Of a stretch of 6,709 bases of DNA, positions 1 through 5,437 are shown one piece after another (the first letter of the stretch is position 1; every line of letters begins with the position of its first letter). Location of the stretch: positions 1 to 6,709 of the forward strand of contig JAZNLR010000023.1 in assembly GCA_045579195.1 (NCBI GenBank), read 5' to 3'. The DNA is from JAZNLR01 sp045579195. GTDB lineage: Bacteria > Bacillota > Clostridia > Christensenellales > CAMQZB01. The position numbers and the translations under genes were made by a program. The notes beneath the pieces were generated by a model that saw only the letters and a program-made list of their open reading frames with translations, was not told the DNA's origin and ran no database searches.

Positions 1-77
1 GTGTCACCGTTTTGGACGTTCCTCCAAAATATCTCTCGACGAAGTCGGATGAGACTTTGCGAGCAACTCTGTTATAA
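1..77 (+). CDS. C-terminal end of an unidentified protein (partial)
   Basis: Reading from base 3, an open frame gives 24 residues ending ...KYLSTKSDETLRATLL and stops at TAA (75-77). The stop lies five bases before a strong hairpin terminator, which is where a + strand gene should end; this is the main support for the call. The fragment is too short to identify. The VTVL...YLST pattern faintly recalls the C-terminus of the cysteine synthase (CysK) family, but the spacing is one residue short, so I do not assign it. The other + strand frames either stop early or read straight through the terminator. Confidence 0.4.
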   Translation, partial: VTVLDVPPKYLSTKSDETLRATLL

Positions 78-81
78 AAAT

Positions 82-115
82 AAAATCGTGTCCATTTACT
101 TGGGCACGATTTTTT
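82..115. terminator. Bidirectional Rho-independent terminator
   Basis: Bases 82-93 (AAAATCGTGTCC) pair with 102-113 (GGGCACGATTTT) over 12 pairs with one G-U wobble and an 8-base loop. The + strand ends in a T run (110-115). On the - strand the hairpin is followed by ATTTTTATA. It therefore can end both the upstream + strand gene and rlmA, whose stop codon (114-116) touches the stem. Confidence 0.85.
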
Positions 116-917
116 ATGTCTGCAAAAGGAAAAGTTCAAAGTCAATTTCCGTGGTGAGCGTCTCGTTTGAAAGGAGGCGCTCAATACCTTCTTTGGGGCT
201 TTTCCAAAAGTAAGGCGTCATTTTTAAGAGATCTTCGATCTGTTCGCCTTGCAGCGTAATTTCATAAGAGATGCGTTCGTGTGCAACTGTTTTCAGAGAG
301 AATGCGTGTCTGGCAGGGGGATTTTCACGAACGACGTCGTAGATCCCTGCTTTCAAACCGTAGAGATGGCGAACGGAAGGAAGCGCGAGAAGGAGAAATC
401 CTCCTTTTTTGAGGACGCGCAAGAATTCTTTTTCGTCGGTGGGTGCAAAGATGCTCACAATTGCATCCAAAGAGTGATCGGAAAAGGGTAACGCGTGAAT
501 GCTTGCAACGGCAAAAGAAATCTGCTTTACATTTTTGGAGGCGCGCTTAATTGCCTCTTTTGAGATGTCTATGCCAAAAACAGAGGCATTCAGCTCGCGG
601 GTTTCTTCCAAGATCTTCTTTGTGTAAAATCCCTCGCAACAGCCGGCGTCCAAAATGGACCCATTTTTTTTGAGAACGCCTGCAATCATCTTTGCAATGC
701 GCTGTTGTAAGGGATCGTAAAACCCTGCGTTCAGGAACTGCGTTCGGGCAAGCACCATTTGCCTGTCATCTCCCGGGTGGGAGGAATGCTTTTGATTTGC
801 GAGAAGAAGATTGACGTATCCCTCGGATGCGCAGTCATAAGAATGATTCTTTTCGCAACGAAAAGCGTGTCCTTCGCGTGTTAAAGGTTTTCCGCATTTT
901 GGGCAAGAAAAGTGCAT
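114..917 (-). CDS. rlmA: 23S rRNA (guanine-N1)-methyltransferase, RlmA family
   Basis: This 267-residue protein matches the RlmA family along its whole length. It uses S-adenosylmethionine to methylate N1 of a guanine in hairpin 35 of 23S rRNA: G745 for RlmA(I) of Gram-negatives, G748 for RlmA(II)/TlrB of Gram-positives. The sequence shows an N-terminal zinc finger with Cys5, Cys8, Cys21 and His25, the same ligand spacing as the E. coli enzyme. Next come the family segments SEGYVNLL (31-38) and HPGDD (47-51), then SAM motif I, ILDAGCCEG (88-96), with GIDIS at 115-119 and ALPFSDHSLDAI at 142-153. The C-terminal MTPYFW (233-238) is also typical. The ATG start is preceded by TAGGAG seven bases upstream. 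The gene is transcribed away from sigK on its own promoter. G748 rather than G745 is inferred from the likely Gram-positive host. Some RlmA(II) members give tylosin tolerance when acting with RlmB-type enzymes; nothing here shows a resistance role. Confidence 0.93.
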   Translation of the reverse strand: MHFSCPKCGKPLTREGHAFRCEKNHSYDCASEGYVNLLLANQKHSSHPGDDRQMVLARTQFLNAGFYDPLQQRIAKMIAGVLKKNGSILDAGCCEGFYTKKILEETRELNASVFGIDISKEAIKRASKNVKQISFAVASIHALPFSDHSLDAIVSIFAPTDEKEFLRVLKKGGFLLLALPSVRHLYGLKAGIYDVVRENPPARHAFSLKTVAHERISYEITLQGEQIEDLLKMTPYFWKSPKEGIERLLSNETLTTEIDFELFLLQT

Positions 918-944
918 GAGTTTCTCCTAAATTCCTTTGACAAC

Positions 945-973
945 AGCATATCACAAAATCGCTCAAAAAGCAA
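945..973 (-). promoter_or_regulatory. Sigma-A-type extended -10 promoter for rlmA
   Basis: On the - strand, TTGCTT (968-973) and TATGCT (945-950) are separated by exactly 17 bp, with a TGA extended -10 element directly before TATGCT. The predicted start lies about 20 bases before the rlmA ribosome binding site. Confidence 0.6.
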
Positions 974-992
974 CGTTCCACAAATTACAAAA

Positions 993-1022
993 AGGGACAA
1001 TCTCTTTCGGAATAGGACAAAT
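993..1022 (+). promoter_or_regulatory. Two SpoIIID-like boxes upstream of sigK
   Basis: TAGGACAAAT (1013-1022) matches all ten positions of the B. subtilis SpoIIID consensus WWRRACARNY. AGGGACAATC (993-1002) matches nine of ten. The two lie in the same orientation, 20 bp apart, about two helical turns. SpoIIID is the mother-cell regulator that activates sigK in B. subtilis with sigma-E. The downstream box overlaps the predicted -35, so it could repress while the upstream box activates. That the host encodes SpoIIID is inferred. Confidence 0.5.
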
Positions 1023-1040
1023 TTTTCGCCGCATAGGATA
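1010..1040 (+). promoter_or_regulatory. Sigma-E-like promoter of sigK
   Basis: The -10 element reads CATAGGAT (1032-1039) inside GCATAGGATA, close to the sigma-E consensus CATACAHT. GAATAGG (1010-1016) matches five of seven positions of the sigma-E -35 consensus (KMATATT), and its ATA core lies 17 bp from the -10. The -10 also fits the sigma-K form GCATANNNTA, but no AC sits at the sigma-K spacing. The predicted start is near 1046, giving a short leader. Confidence 0.5.
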
Positions 1041-1053
1041 GAGCATTAATAAA

Positions 1054-1069
1054 AAGGCGGGGAATTTTG
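1054..1069 (+). promoter_or_regulatory. Ribosome binding site deciding the sigK start
   Basis: AAGGCGGGGA (1054-1063) is the purine-rich site. It leaves six bases before ATG at 1070 but only three before the in-frame TTG at 1067, so ATG 1070 is the better start. Confidence 0.6.
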
Positions 1070-1771
1070 ATGTTTTTTGACGGACTTTTGTATTTCTTTA
1101 ATCGGGTGTTCTTCTTTACGTCATACGTTGCAAACAAGGGCTCGTTTCCACAGCCGTTGACGCTTGAAGAGGAGAAACTTTGTCTTGAAAACGCGCGAAA
1201 AGGGGACAACGAGGCTCGGGAAACCCTCATTCGTCACAATCTTCGGCTTGTTGCCCACATCGTGAAGAAGTATGCCGGGGCATCCGAAACAGATGATCTC
1301 ATCTCGATTGGATCGATTGGACTTATCAAGGCGATCAACACCTTTGAGTACGGAAAAGGAACGCAACTTGCGACCTATGTTGCGCGCTGTGTGGAAAATG
1401 AGATCTTAATGCACCTAAGAACGCTGAAGAAGTTCCGAAACAATGTTTCGCTGTATGAGTCTGTCGGGATGGATAAAGAAGGAAATGAGCTCGTTTTGAT
1501 GGATCTTCTCTCAGCGCCGGAGGAAAGTGTTTTTGCACAGGTGGAAACAGGGATCCAGAATGAGAAATTTTTGAGGGTCGTTAAAGAGAATCTGTCAGAG
1601 CGTGAGTTTGAAATTATACGCATGCGGTATGGTCTTGGAAACACGCGAAGGTACACACAAAAAGAAGTCGCAAAAAAGATGGGAATTTCGCGCTCCTATA
1701 TCTCGCGCATTGAAAAGAAGATCGTGGAAAAACTTCGCCTTGCAATGCGGAGGGAAGATTATTTCATTTGA
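1070..1771 (+). CDS. sigK: RNA polymerase sporulation sigma factor sigma-K precursor (pro-sigma-K)
   Basis: This 233-residue sigma-70 family protein directs RNA polymerase to late mother-cell genes for coat and cortex. It resembles SigK more than its paralog SigE: it has FPQPL (26-30), LVAHIVKKY (60-68) and ILMHLRTLKK (112-121). Region 2 runs from DDLISIGSIGLIKAI (75-89) to about 117. Region 4 covers about 175-222, with the helix-turn-helix TQKEVAKKMGISRSYISRIEK (196-216). The first 18 residues are hydrophobic and rich in Phe, followed by SYV (18-20). B. subtilis pro-sigma-K is cut by SpoIVFB at the equivalent Ser-Tyr bond, so this is read as a pro-sequence and the protein as made inactive and membrane-bound. 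The frame is unbroken, with no skin-type element. A sigma-E-like promoter and SpoIIID-like boxes lie upstream, and the probable processing protease is encoded two genes downstream. Family assignment is very secure; cleavage is inferred. Confidence 0.93.
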   Translation: MFFDGLLYFFNRVFFFTSYVANKGSFPQPLTLEEEKLCLENARKGDNEARETLIRHNLRLVAHIVKKYAGASETDDLISIGSIGLIKAINTFEYGKGTQLATYVARCVENEILMHLRTLKKFRNNVSLYESVGMDKEGNELVLMDLLSAPEESVFAQVETGIQNEKFLRVVKENLSEREFEIIRMRYGLGNTRRYTQKEVAKKMGISRSYISRIEKKIVEKLRLAMRREDYFI

Positions 1772-1783
1772 TTATTTTGCGTG

Positions 1784-1813
1784 TTCTAAACGAGCTTGTC
1801 TTTTCATAGAGTA
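1784..1813 (+). promoter_or_regulatory. Possible sporulation promoter for the spoIVF-like pair
   Basis: CATAGAGTA (1805-1813) has the CATANNNTA form shared by sigma-E and sigma-K -10 elements. It lies 36 bases before the next start codon. The -35 region (1784-1790, TTCTAAA) matches neither consensus well. The pair could instead be read through from sigK, since no terminator is seen between them; a 5-bp hairpin at 1825-1837 (TCTCA/TGAGA) lacks a T run. The sigma-E control of spoIVF in B. subtilis makes this site worth noting. Confidence 0.3.
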
Positions 1814-1848
1814 GTTTTAGAAAATCTCAAAATGAGACGGAGGGTAGT

Positions 1849-2154
1849 ATGAAATACGACGAAATCAGCATTGCACAGTGTGAATGTATGCCGAACGAAG
1901 AACATAACGTGGTCGTCACGCGGCGTGTTCGAGGAAGAAGGAAGCGCACAAAAGAAGCACAGGAAAAGAAAACCGGGCTTCTTGACTTTGTCATCTTGCA
2001 AACGGGAATTGCAATCGGCATCTTGTTGGTATTTTTAAGCATTAATCTGATTGGAACGGACATCAATGCACGCGTGACGGAAACGGTTTCCAACATCATT
2101 GGGTACGTCAGCGGAACGCAAGCAGCTCTCCCGACGTGGAATGTGACGTTATGA
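1849..2154 (+). CDS. Small single-pass membrane protein, probable minimal SpoIVFA-like partner
   Basis: This 101-residue protein is not recognised by a specific motif. It has a polar N-terminus (1-24), a very basic stretch (25-42, RRVRGRRKRTK), one strong membrane helix (about 44-68) and a 33-residue tail ending PTWNVTL. The charge pattern puts the N-terminus in the cytoplasm. Its stop overlaps the start of the SpoIVFB-like gene as ATGA, so the two are translationally coupled, the same order as spoIVFA-spoIVFB in Bacillus. SpoIVFA proteins have a cytoplasmic tail, one helix, a linker and a C-terminal LytM/M23-like domain. Here the first three elements are present and the LytM domain is absent. 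The coupled downstream gene argues against recent truncation. GGAGGG (1839-1844) is the ribosome binding site. SpoIVFA identity rests on position and topology, not on a sequence match. BofA is less likely because that protein has two membrane helices. Confidence 0.6.
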   Translation: MKYDEISIAQCECMPNEEHNVVVTRRVRGRRKRTKEAQEKKTGLLDFVILQTGIAIGILLVFLSINLIGTDINARVTETVSNIIGYVSGTQAALPTWNVTL

Positions 2155-3041
2155 GTTTCAGGTCGATCAAGTTGCACCCTCTGCTTTTTGCGGTCGGGTG
2201 CATTTTTATTTTGTTAGGGCAAGGTGTGCTCTTTCTCATCTACATGCTCACCGTTCTCTTTCACGAGTGGGCGCATTCGTTTTGCGCTGCGCGCCTTGGC
2301 GTGTCGTTTGGGAACTGTGTTCTCTTTCCGTTTGGTGGTGCAGTGAACGGAAATTTGACTTCTGTGCGTCCAAAAGACGAGGTTATGATCGCACTTGCGG
2401 GCCCGCTTGCAAACATCCTTGTTGTTATCGTCCTGTTTGCGCTCTGGTGGGTTTTTCCTGCCATCTATCCATTTACGGAGGCGTTTGCGTTTTCCAATCT
2501 CGCAACGGCGATCGTCAACTTTTTGCCGGCTTATCCCTTGGATGGCGGCCGCGTCGTCTTTGCAATCTGTTCCGAGAAGATCGGAAGGAAAAGAACGATG
2601 CTTTTCTTGCGAAGTCTTGGGGTTGCGTTTGCAAGTATTTTTCTCTTTTCCTTTTTCTTCACGCTCTCGACGCGATTGAACGTGACGCTCTTGATGATGG
2701 GGGGCTTTCTATTGGTGGGGGCATTTTTTGATTTGCGGGGGGATTACTGCAAGGAGGAACTGTTCACGCGAACACTTACCGCAAAGATTGCAAACGGCCT
2801 TTCTGTGGAGCGTGTGATGCTTTTGGAAACGGCAACCATTCTTGATGCGATGCGAAATTTGAAAAAAGGAGTTTTCATTGAGTTTTCAGTCGTGGATCAA
2901 AACTTTGAGTCGAGAGGAACGTTTACACAAAATGATCTCTTTTGGCGTGCAGGAGAAATGCGTCCGACAGAATCAATTTTGAAGGTCCTTGAAAGTGTAA
3001 AAAAACAGTCGAAACAGACAATTTGTGAAAAAAAGTGCTAA
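2151..3041 (+). CDS. spoIVFB: SpoIVFB-like M50 site-2 intramembrane metalloprotease
   Basis: This 296-residue polytopic membrane protease belongs to family M50B. The zinc site is H38-E-W-A-H42 in the second membrane segment, and the third ligand is D131 in NFLPAYPLDGG (123-133). SpoIVFB has the same arrangement. LFPFGGAV (58-65) and ALAGPLANI (81-89) are also typical of the family, and the early LHP (8-10) matches the HP seen near the SpoIVFB N-terminus. After about six hydrophobic segments, residues from about 205 to 285 form a soluble region like the CBS domain that links SpoIVFB to ATP and substrate binding. ATG 2151 is chosen because it overlaps the previous stop (ATGA) and aligns with SpoIVFB; an earlier in-frame ATG at 2136 would add five residues. 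No clear ribosome binding site precedes it, which fits coupling. The expected role is cleavage of pro-sigma-K in the mother-cell membrane around the forespore. Nearby sigK and the upstream small membrane protein support this over a general RseP- or YdiL-type role. Confidence 0.88.
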   Translation: MSFRSIKLHPLLFAVGCIFILLGQGVLFLIYMLTVLFHEWAHSFCAARLGVSFGNCVLFPFGGAVNGNLTSVRPKDEVMIALAGPLANILVVIVLFALWWVFPAIYPFTEAFAFSNLATAIVNFLPAYPLDGGRVVFAICSEKIGRKRTMLFLRSLGVAFASIFLFSFFFTLSTRLNVTLLMMGGFLLVGAFFDLRGDYCKEELFTRTLTAKIANGLSVERVMLLETATILDAMRNLKKGVFIEFSVVDQNFESRGTFTQNDLFWRAGEMRPTESILKVLESVKKQSKQTICEKKC

Positions 3042-3079
3042 GCTTTATCCAAAAATTACTATTCAAGAATGAAGATGCG

Positions 3080-3088
3080 TGCTATAAT
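3080..3088 (+). promoter_or_regulatory. Extended -10 promoter of the UroD-like pair
   Basis: TGCTATAAT (3080-3088) is a perfect extended -10 element. The -35 at 17 bp (3060-3065, TATTCA) is poor, as is common with extended -10 promoters. No terminator separates spoIVFB from this unit, so some read-through is possible. Confidence 0.6.
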
Positions 3089-3103
3089 GAAAGCAACAAA
3101 TAA

Positions 3104-3123
3104 AAGGAGACTTTTTTGTTTTG
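3104..3123 (+). promoter_or_regulatory. Ribosome binding site and TTG start of the first UroD-like gene
   Basis: AAGGAGA (3104-3110) is strong but stands ten bases from the start, and no ATG or GTG lies in frame nearby. The TTG at 3121 aligns exactly with the ATG of the downstream paralog (LTPRERF against MTGKERF), which settles it as the start. A TTG start at long spacing may lower its output relative to the second gene. Confidence 0.7.
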
Positions 3124-4176
3124 ACACCGAGAGAACGTTTTGAAAAAGCAATGAACTATGAAACGCCGGACCGTTTGCCGACCGCGCACATTTGCTGGCA
3201 GCCGTACGTTGCGGAAAAACTGCGCAAACACTTTGGTTTGAAGGCTGCTTACGAAGTTTTTGATCATGTTGGCTGTGATATGGTGTTATATAATGCACCG
3301 TTTGTCGGTTGGGAGCTGAAGCGATTTGAAGACGGCCGCAGAGAAGATATGTGGGGCGTCATTTGGGATCGTTTGCCGAAGGGCGCAGAGATTACGTACG
3401 AAGAGTCTGTTTATAAGCCGCTTGAGGACATTGAGGACCTGGAAGAGATTAAGAAGTTCCGTTTCCCAACGGCGGAGATGTTTGATTATTCTAAGTTTGA
3501 TGCTTTCTGTGAAGCAAATAAGGACAAGGTCATCACCATCGGAAGCGCCGGCGGACTTGACTTTATGAACGGAACGGCGTTTGCACGCGGCGTGGAGCAG
3601 GTGTATTGTGATGTTGCGTTGGAAGACGAGGTATATCTTTACATCATCAAAAAGCGTTTTGAAATGTTCTATGGATATTTTGAGCGCCTCTTGCAGGAGG
3701 GTAAGGGAAGAGTGGGCGTCGTGTATGTCGGCGATGACCTCGGAACGCAGGATCAGCCTCTTGTTTCGCCCGAAAAGTTTATGAAACTCTTCGGTGAATA
3801 CTATAAGCAGGTTTTCGACCTTGCGCACCGCTATGGCGCACGGACGATGATGCACTCCTGCGGAAGCATCGTTTCCCTGATCCCAACCTTGATCGAATGC
3901 GGTCTTGACATCCTTGAAGGAGTTCAAGTGGATGCAAAGGGAATGGATATCGAAAGCTTGCACGCAAAGTTCTATAAAAAGATTGCATTCTGCGGATCGG
4001 TTTCCGTTCAATCCACGCTCTGTTCGAAAGACGTGAATGACGTCGTGAAAGAGGTTGAAAAGAGAAAGGAACTCTTCAAAGAAGGGGGAATGATCATCGG
4101 CCCTTCCAACGCTCTGCAGGCAGATATGTCGTGCGAGAATTTTGAAGCACTTTATAAGACCGTTGGTTCGTTTTAA
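3121..4176 (+). CDS. Uroporphyrinogen decarboxylase/MtaA-superfamily protein, copy 1
   Basis: This 351-residue protein has the UroD-like TIM-barrel pattern: RERFEKAMNYETPDRLP (4-20), GDDLGTQ (204-210), HSCGS (245-249) and GLDILEGVQVDAKGMD (261-276). It is not HemE, because the N-terminal arginine-rich PVWxMRQAGR-type substrate motif is missing. H245 and C247 match the first two zinc ligands (H-x-C) of the corrinoid methyltransferases MtaA, MtbA and CmuA. The third ligand, a Cys in those enzymes, seems to be replaced by Asn330 in IIGPSN. It could be a methyl transferase or demethylase using a corrinoid partner, but no corrinoid protein gene is in the window and the substrate is unknown. It starts at TTG. 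Copy 2 follows after 12 bases, so the two are co-transcribed. By hand count they share about 77% of residues without gaps. Confidence 0.8.
   Translation: MTPRERFEKAMNYETPDRLPTAHICWQPYVAEKLRKHFGLKAAYEVFDHVGCDMVLYNAPFVGWELKRFEDGRREDMWGVIWDRLPKGAEITYEESVYKPLEDIEDLEEIKKFRFPTAEMFDYSKFDAFCEANKDKVITIGSAGGLDFMNGTAFARGVEQVYCDVALEDEVYLYIIKKRFEMFYGYFERLLQEGKGRVGVVYVGDDLGTQDQPLVSPEKFMKLFGEYYKQVFDLAHRYGARTMMHSCGSIVSLIPTLIECGLDILEGVQVDAKGMDIESLHAKFYKKIAFCGSVSVQSTLCSKDVNDVVKEVEKRKELFKEGGMIIGPSNALQADMSCENFEALYKTVGSF
3733..3779 (+). repeat. 47-base exact repeat between the paralogs, copy 1
   Basis: These 47 bases, encoding the DDLGTQDQPLVSPEK region, are identical to 4801-4847, including every third codon position. 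Synonymous differences border the patch on both sides (GGC/GGT before, TTT/TTC after). Confidence 0.9.
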
Positions 4177-4188
4177 AGGAGTAAGAAG

Positions 4189-5250
4189 ATGACCGGAAAA
4201 GAACGCTTTGAAGCGGCTGTGACGTATCAGTCACCAGATCGCTTGCCGGTTGCATTTGTTCGTATGCAACCGTACGTTGCGAAGAAGCTCTATGCTTATT
4301 TCGGCGTTTCCAACAACGAGGAGCTCTTTGATCGCCTTGGCTGTGACACAATTTCGTATCACGCGCCCTTTATTGGATGGGAGCTTAAGCGCTTTGAAGA
4401 TGGAAGCTGGGAAGATATGTGGGGAACGGTCTGGGATCGTTTGCCAAAGGGTGCGGAAGTCACGTATGACGAGCCTATCTTTCTGCCGTATGCCGACGTT
4501 GAGGAGTTGGAGGAGATCGAGAAATTCCGCTTCCCGACGGCGGAGATGTTTGACTATTCCAGGTTTGATGCCTTTTGTGAGGCCCATAAAGACAGGGCGA
4601 TTGCAATCGGTGGCGGCGGATACATGGACTTTATGAACGGAACGGCGTTTGCGCGCGGTGTTGAACAGGTGTATTGCGACGTTGCATTGGAAGATGAAGT
4701 GTATCTTTACATCATTCAAAAGCGATTTGAGCTGTATTATGGCTATTTTGAGCGCCTCCTGCAGGAGGGCAAGGGAAGGGTGAGCATTGTGTACGTCGGT
4801 GATGACCTCGGAACGCAGGATCAGCCTCTTGTTTCGCCCGAAAAGTTCAAAAAACTGTTTGGAGGATACTATAAGCAGATTTTTGACCTCGCGCATCGCT
4901 ATGGCGCGCGCACGATGATGCATTCCTGCGGGAGCATCGTCTCCCTGATCCCGACCTTGATCGAGTGCGGGCTTGACATTCTTGAGGGCGTTCAAGTTGA
5001 CGCAAAGGGAATGGAGATTGAGAGCTTATATGAGAAGTTTTATCGGAAGATCGTTTTTTACGGTTCTGTTTCCGTGCAAAAGACTCTCTGTTCGCCCGAC
5101 AAAGAGGAAGTTGTTGCTGAAGTTGAGAAGAGAAAGAAACTCTTCAAAGAGGGAGGAATGATCATCGGTCCTTCCAATGTTTTGCAGGCGGATATGCCGC
5201 CGGAAAATCTGGAGGCCATGTGCCGTGCGGTGGGATCTTTCCGCGAATAA
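4189..5250 (+). CDS. Uroporphyrinogen decarboxylase/MtaA-superfamily protein, copy 2
   Basis: This 353-residue paralog of the upstream gene starts at ATG with AAGGAG seven bases before it. It keeps PDRLP (16-20), GDDLGTQ (204-210), the H245-x-C247 pair and IIGPSN (325-330), again with Asn where MtaA-type enzymes have a third zinc Cys. Cys291 of copy 1 is Tyr here and Cys338 is Pro, so neither can be a conserved third ligand. Differences are concentrated in residues 1-110 (about 61% identity by hand count), whereas residues 111-280 are about 89% identical. This suggests a shared chemistry with different substrates or partners, or gene conversion in the middle. It is the last gene of the pair and is followed by a strong terminator. 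Specific function unknown; heme synthesis is unlikely. Confidence 0.8.
   Translation: MTGKERFEAAVTYQSPDRLPVAFVRMQPYVAKKLYAYFGVSNNEELFDRLGCDTISYHAPFIGWELKRFEDGSWEDMWGTVWDRLPKGAEVTYDEPIFLPYADVEELEEIEKFRFPTAEMFDYSRFDAFCEAHKDRAIAIGGGGYMDFMNGTAFARGVEQVYCDVALEDEVYLYIIQKRFELYYGYFERLLQEGKGRVSIVYVGDDLGTQDQPLVSPEKFKKLFGGYYKQIFDLAHRYGARTMMHSCGSIVSLIPTLIECGLDILEGVQVDAKGMEIESLYEKFYRKIVFYGSVSVQKTLCSPDKEEVVAEVEKRKKLFKEGGMIIGPSNVLQADMPPENLEAMCRAVGSFRE
4801..4847 (+). repeat. 47-base exact repeat between the paralogs, copy 2
   Basis: Identical to 3733-3779 and in the same reading frame of the second paralog. It is part of the 1.06-kb tandem gene duplication (3121-5250). Confidence 0.9.
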
Positions 5251-5259
5251 GAAAAATAG

Positions 5260-5295
5260 AAAGAGCGTTTGCATGAATGCAGACGCTCTTTTTTT
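5260..5295 (+). terminator. Rho-independent terminator of the UroD-like pair
   Basis: AAAGAGCGTTTGCAT (5260-5274) pairs with ATGCAGACGCTCTTT (5277-5291) over up to 15 pairs with one wobble, though the innermost pairs probably open. A run of T follows (5289-5295). It begins nine bases after the stop codon. Confidence 0.9.
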
Positions 5296-5307
5296 CTTTA
5301 CAAGGAA

Positions 5308-5336
5308 TTGATTTTGTGTTAAACTATACATAATAT
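5308..5336 (+). promoter_or_regulatory. Probable promoter of the leader and radical SAM gene
   Basis: TTGATT (5308-5313) and TAATAT (5331-5336) are 17 bp apart in an AT-rich stretch just after the terminator. Overlapping alternatives for the -10 are CATAAT (5329-5334) and TATGAT (5334-5339). Transcription would start near 5343. Confidence 0.45.
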
Positions 5337-5342
5337 GATAAG

Positions 5343-5437
5343 AAAATATAAGGGCACAGCTAAAGCGGCAGTGGGGAAGGAAAGAACGGAAAATGTTTCC
5401 GCTCCTGACTTTTGTTACCGTTTTTAGCTCTTTTTTT
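5343..5437 (+). ncRNA. Structured leader with a terminator-like end (candidate attenuator or small RNA)
   Basis: AGCTAAAGCGG (5358-5368) pairs with CCGTTTTTAGCT (5418-5429) over 11 pairs with one bulge, enclosing about 50 bases. Inside is a perfect hairpin, CGGAAA/TTTCCG (5387-5392 and 5396-5401). CAG-GGG and CTCCTG (5402-5407) can also pair. The outer stem is followed directly by CTTTTTTT (5430-5437), as in an intrinsic terminator. The RNA would be about 95 nt if it ends there. It lies between a probable promoter and the radical SAM gene, so it could be an attenuator or riboswitch for that gene, or a separate small RNA. It matches no riboswitch class I know; a cobalamin riboswitch was considered, but its conserved boxes are absent. 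A 30-codon frame at 5335-5427 exists but lacks a ribosome binding site. Confidence 0.4.

Noticed and set aside
1..213. A 70-codon + strand frame beginning with GTG at base 1
   Set aside because: It runs through the terminator hairpin and into the antisense of rlmA, and its product resembles nothing. The base-3 frame that stops just before the terminator is better.
1070..1771. Sigma-E instead of sigma-K
   Set aside because: FPQPL, LVAHIVKKY, ILMHLRTLKK and the SYV site after a hydrophobic start follow SigK. SigE has different residues at these places.
1070..1771. A skin-type element interrupting sigK
   Set aside because: The frame is continuous from start to stop with all sigma regions present, and no recombinase gene is nearby.
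2198..2731. A 177-codon + strand frame inside the spoIVFB-like gene
   Set aside because: It is an out-of-frame shadow. The protease frame has the intact zinc motifs and membrane segments.
3286..4995. Long - strand open frames (3286-4011 and 4231-4995) opposite the two UroD-like genes
   Set aside because: They resemble each other only because the sense genes are paralogs. Neither has a ribosome binding site or promoter, and both lie wholly inside well-supported genes.
3121..5250. hemE, the heme-pathway uroporphyrinogen decarboxylase
   Set aside because: The HemE N-terminal substrate motif is absent, there are two tandem copies, and no other heme genes are nearby.
5335..5427. A 30-codon frame inside the leader
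   Set aside because: It has no ribosome binding site, and its start lies before or at the predicted transcription start.
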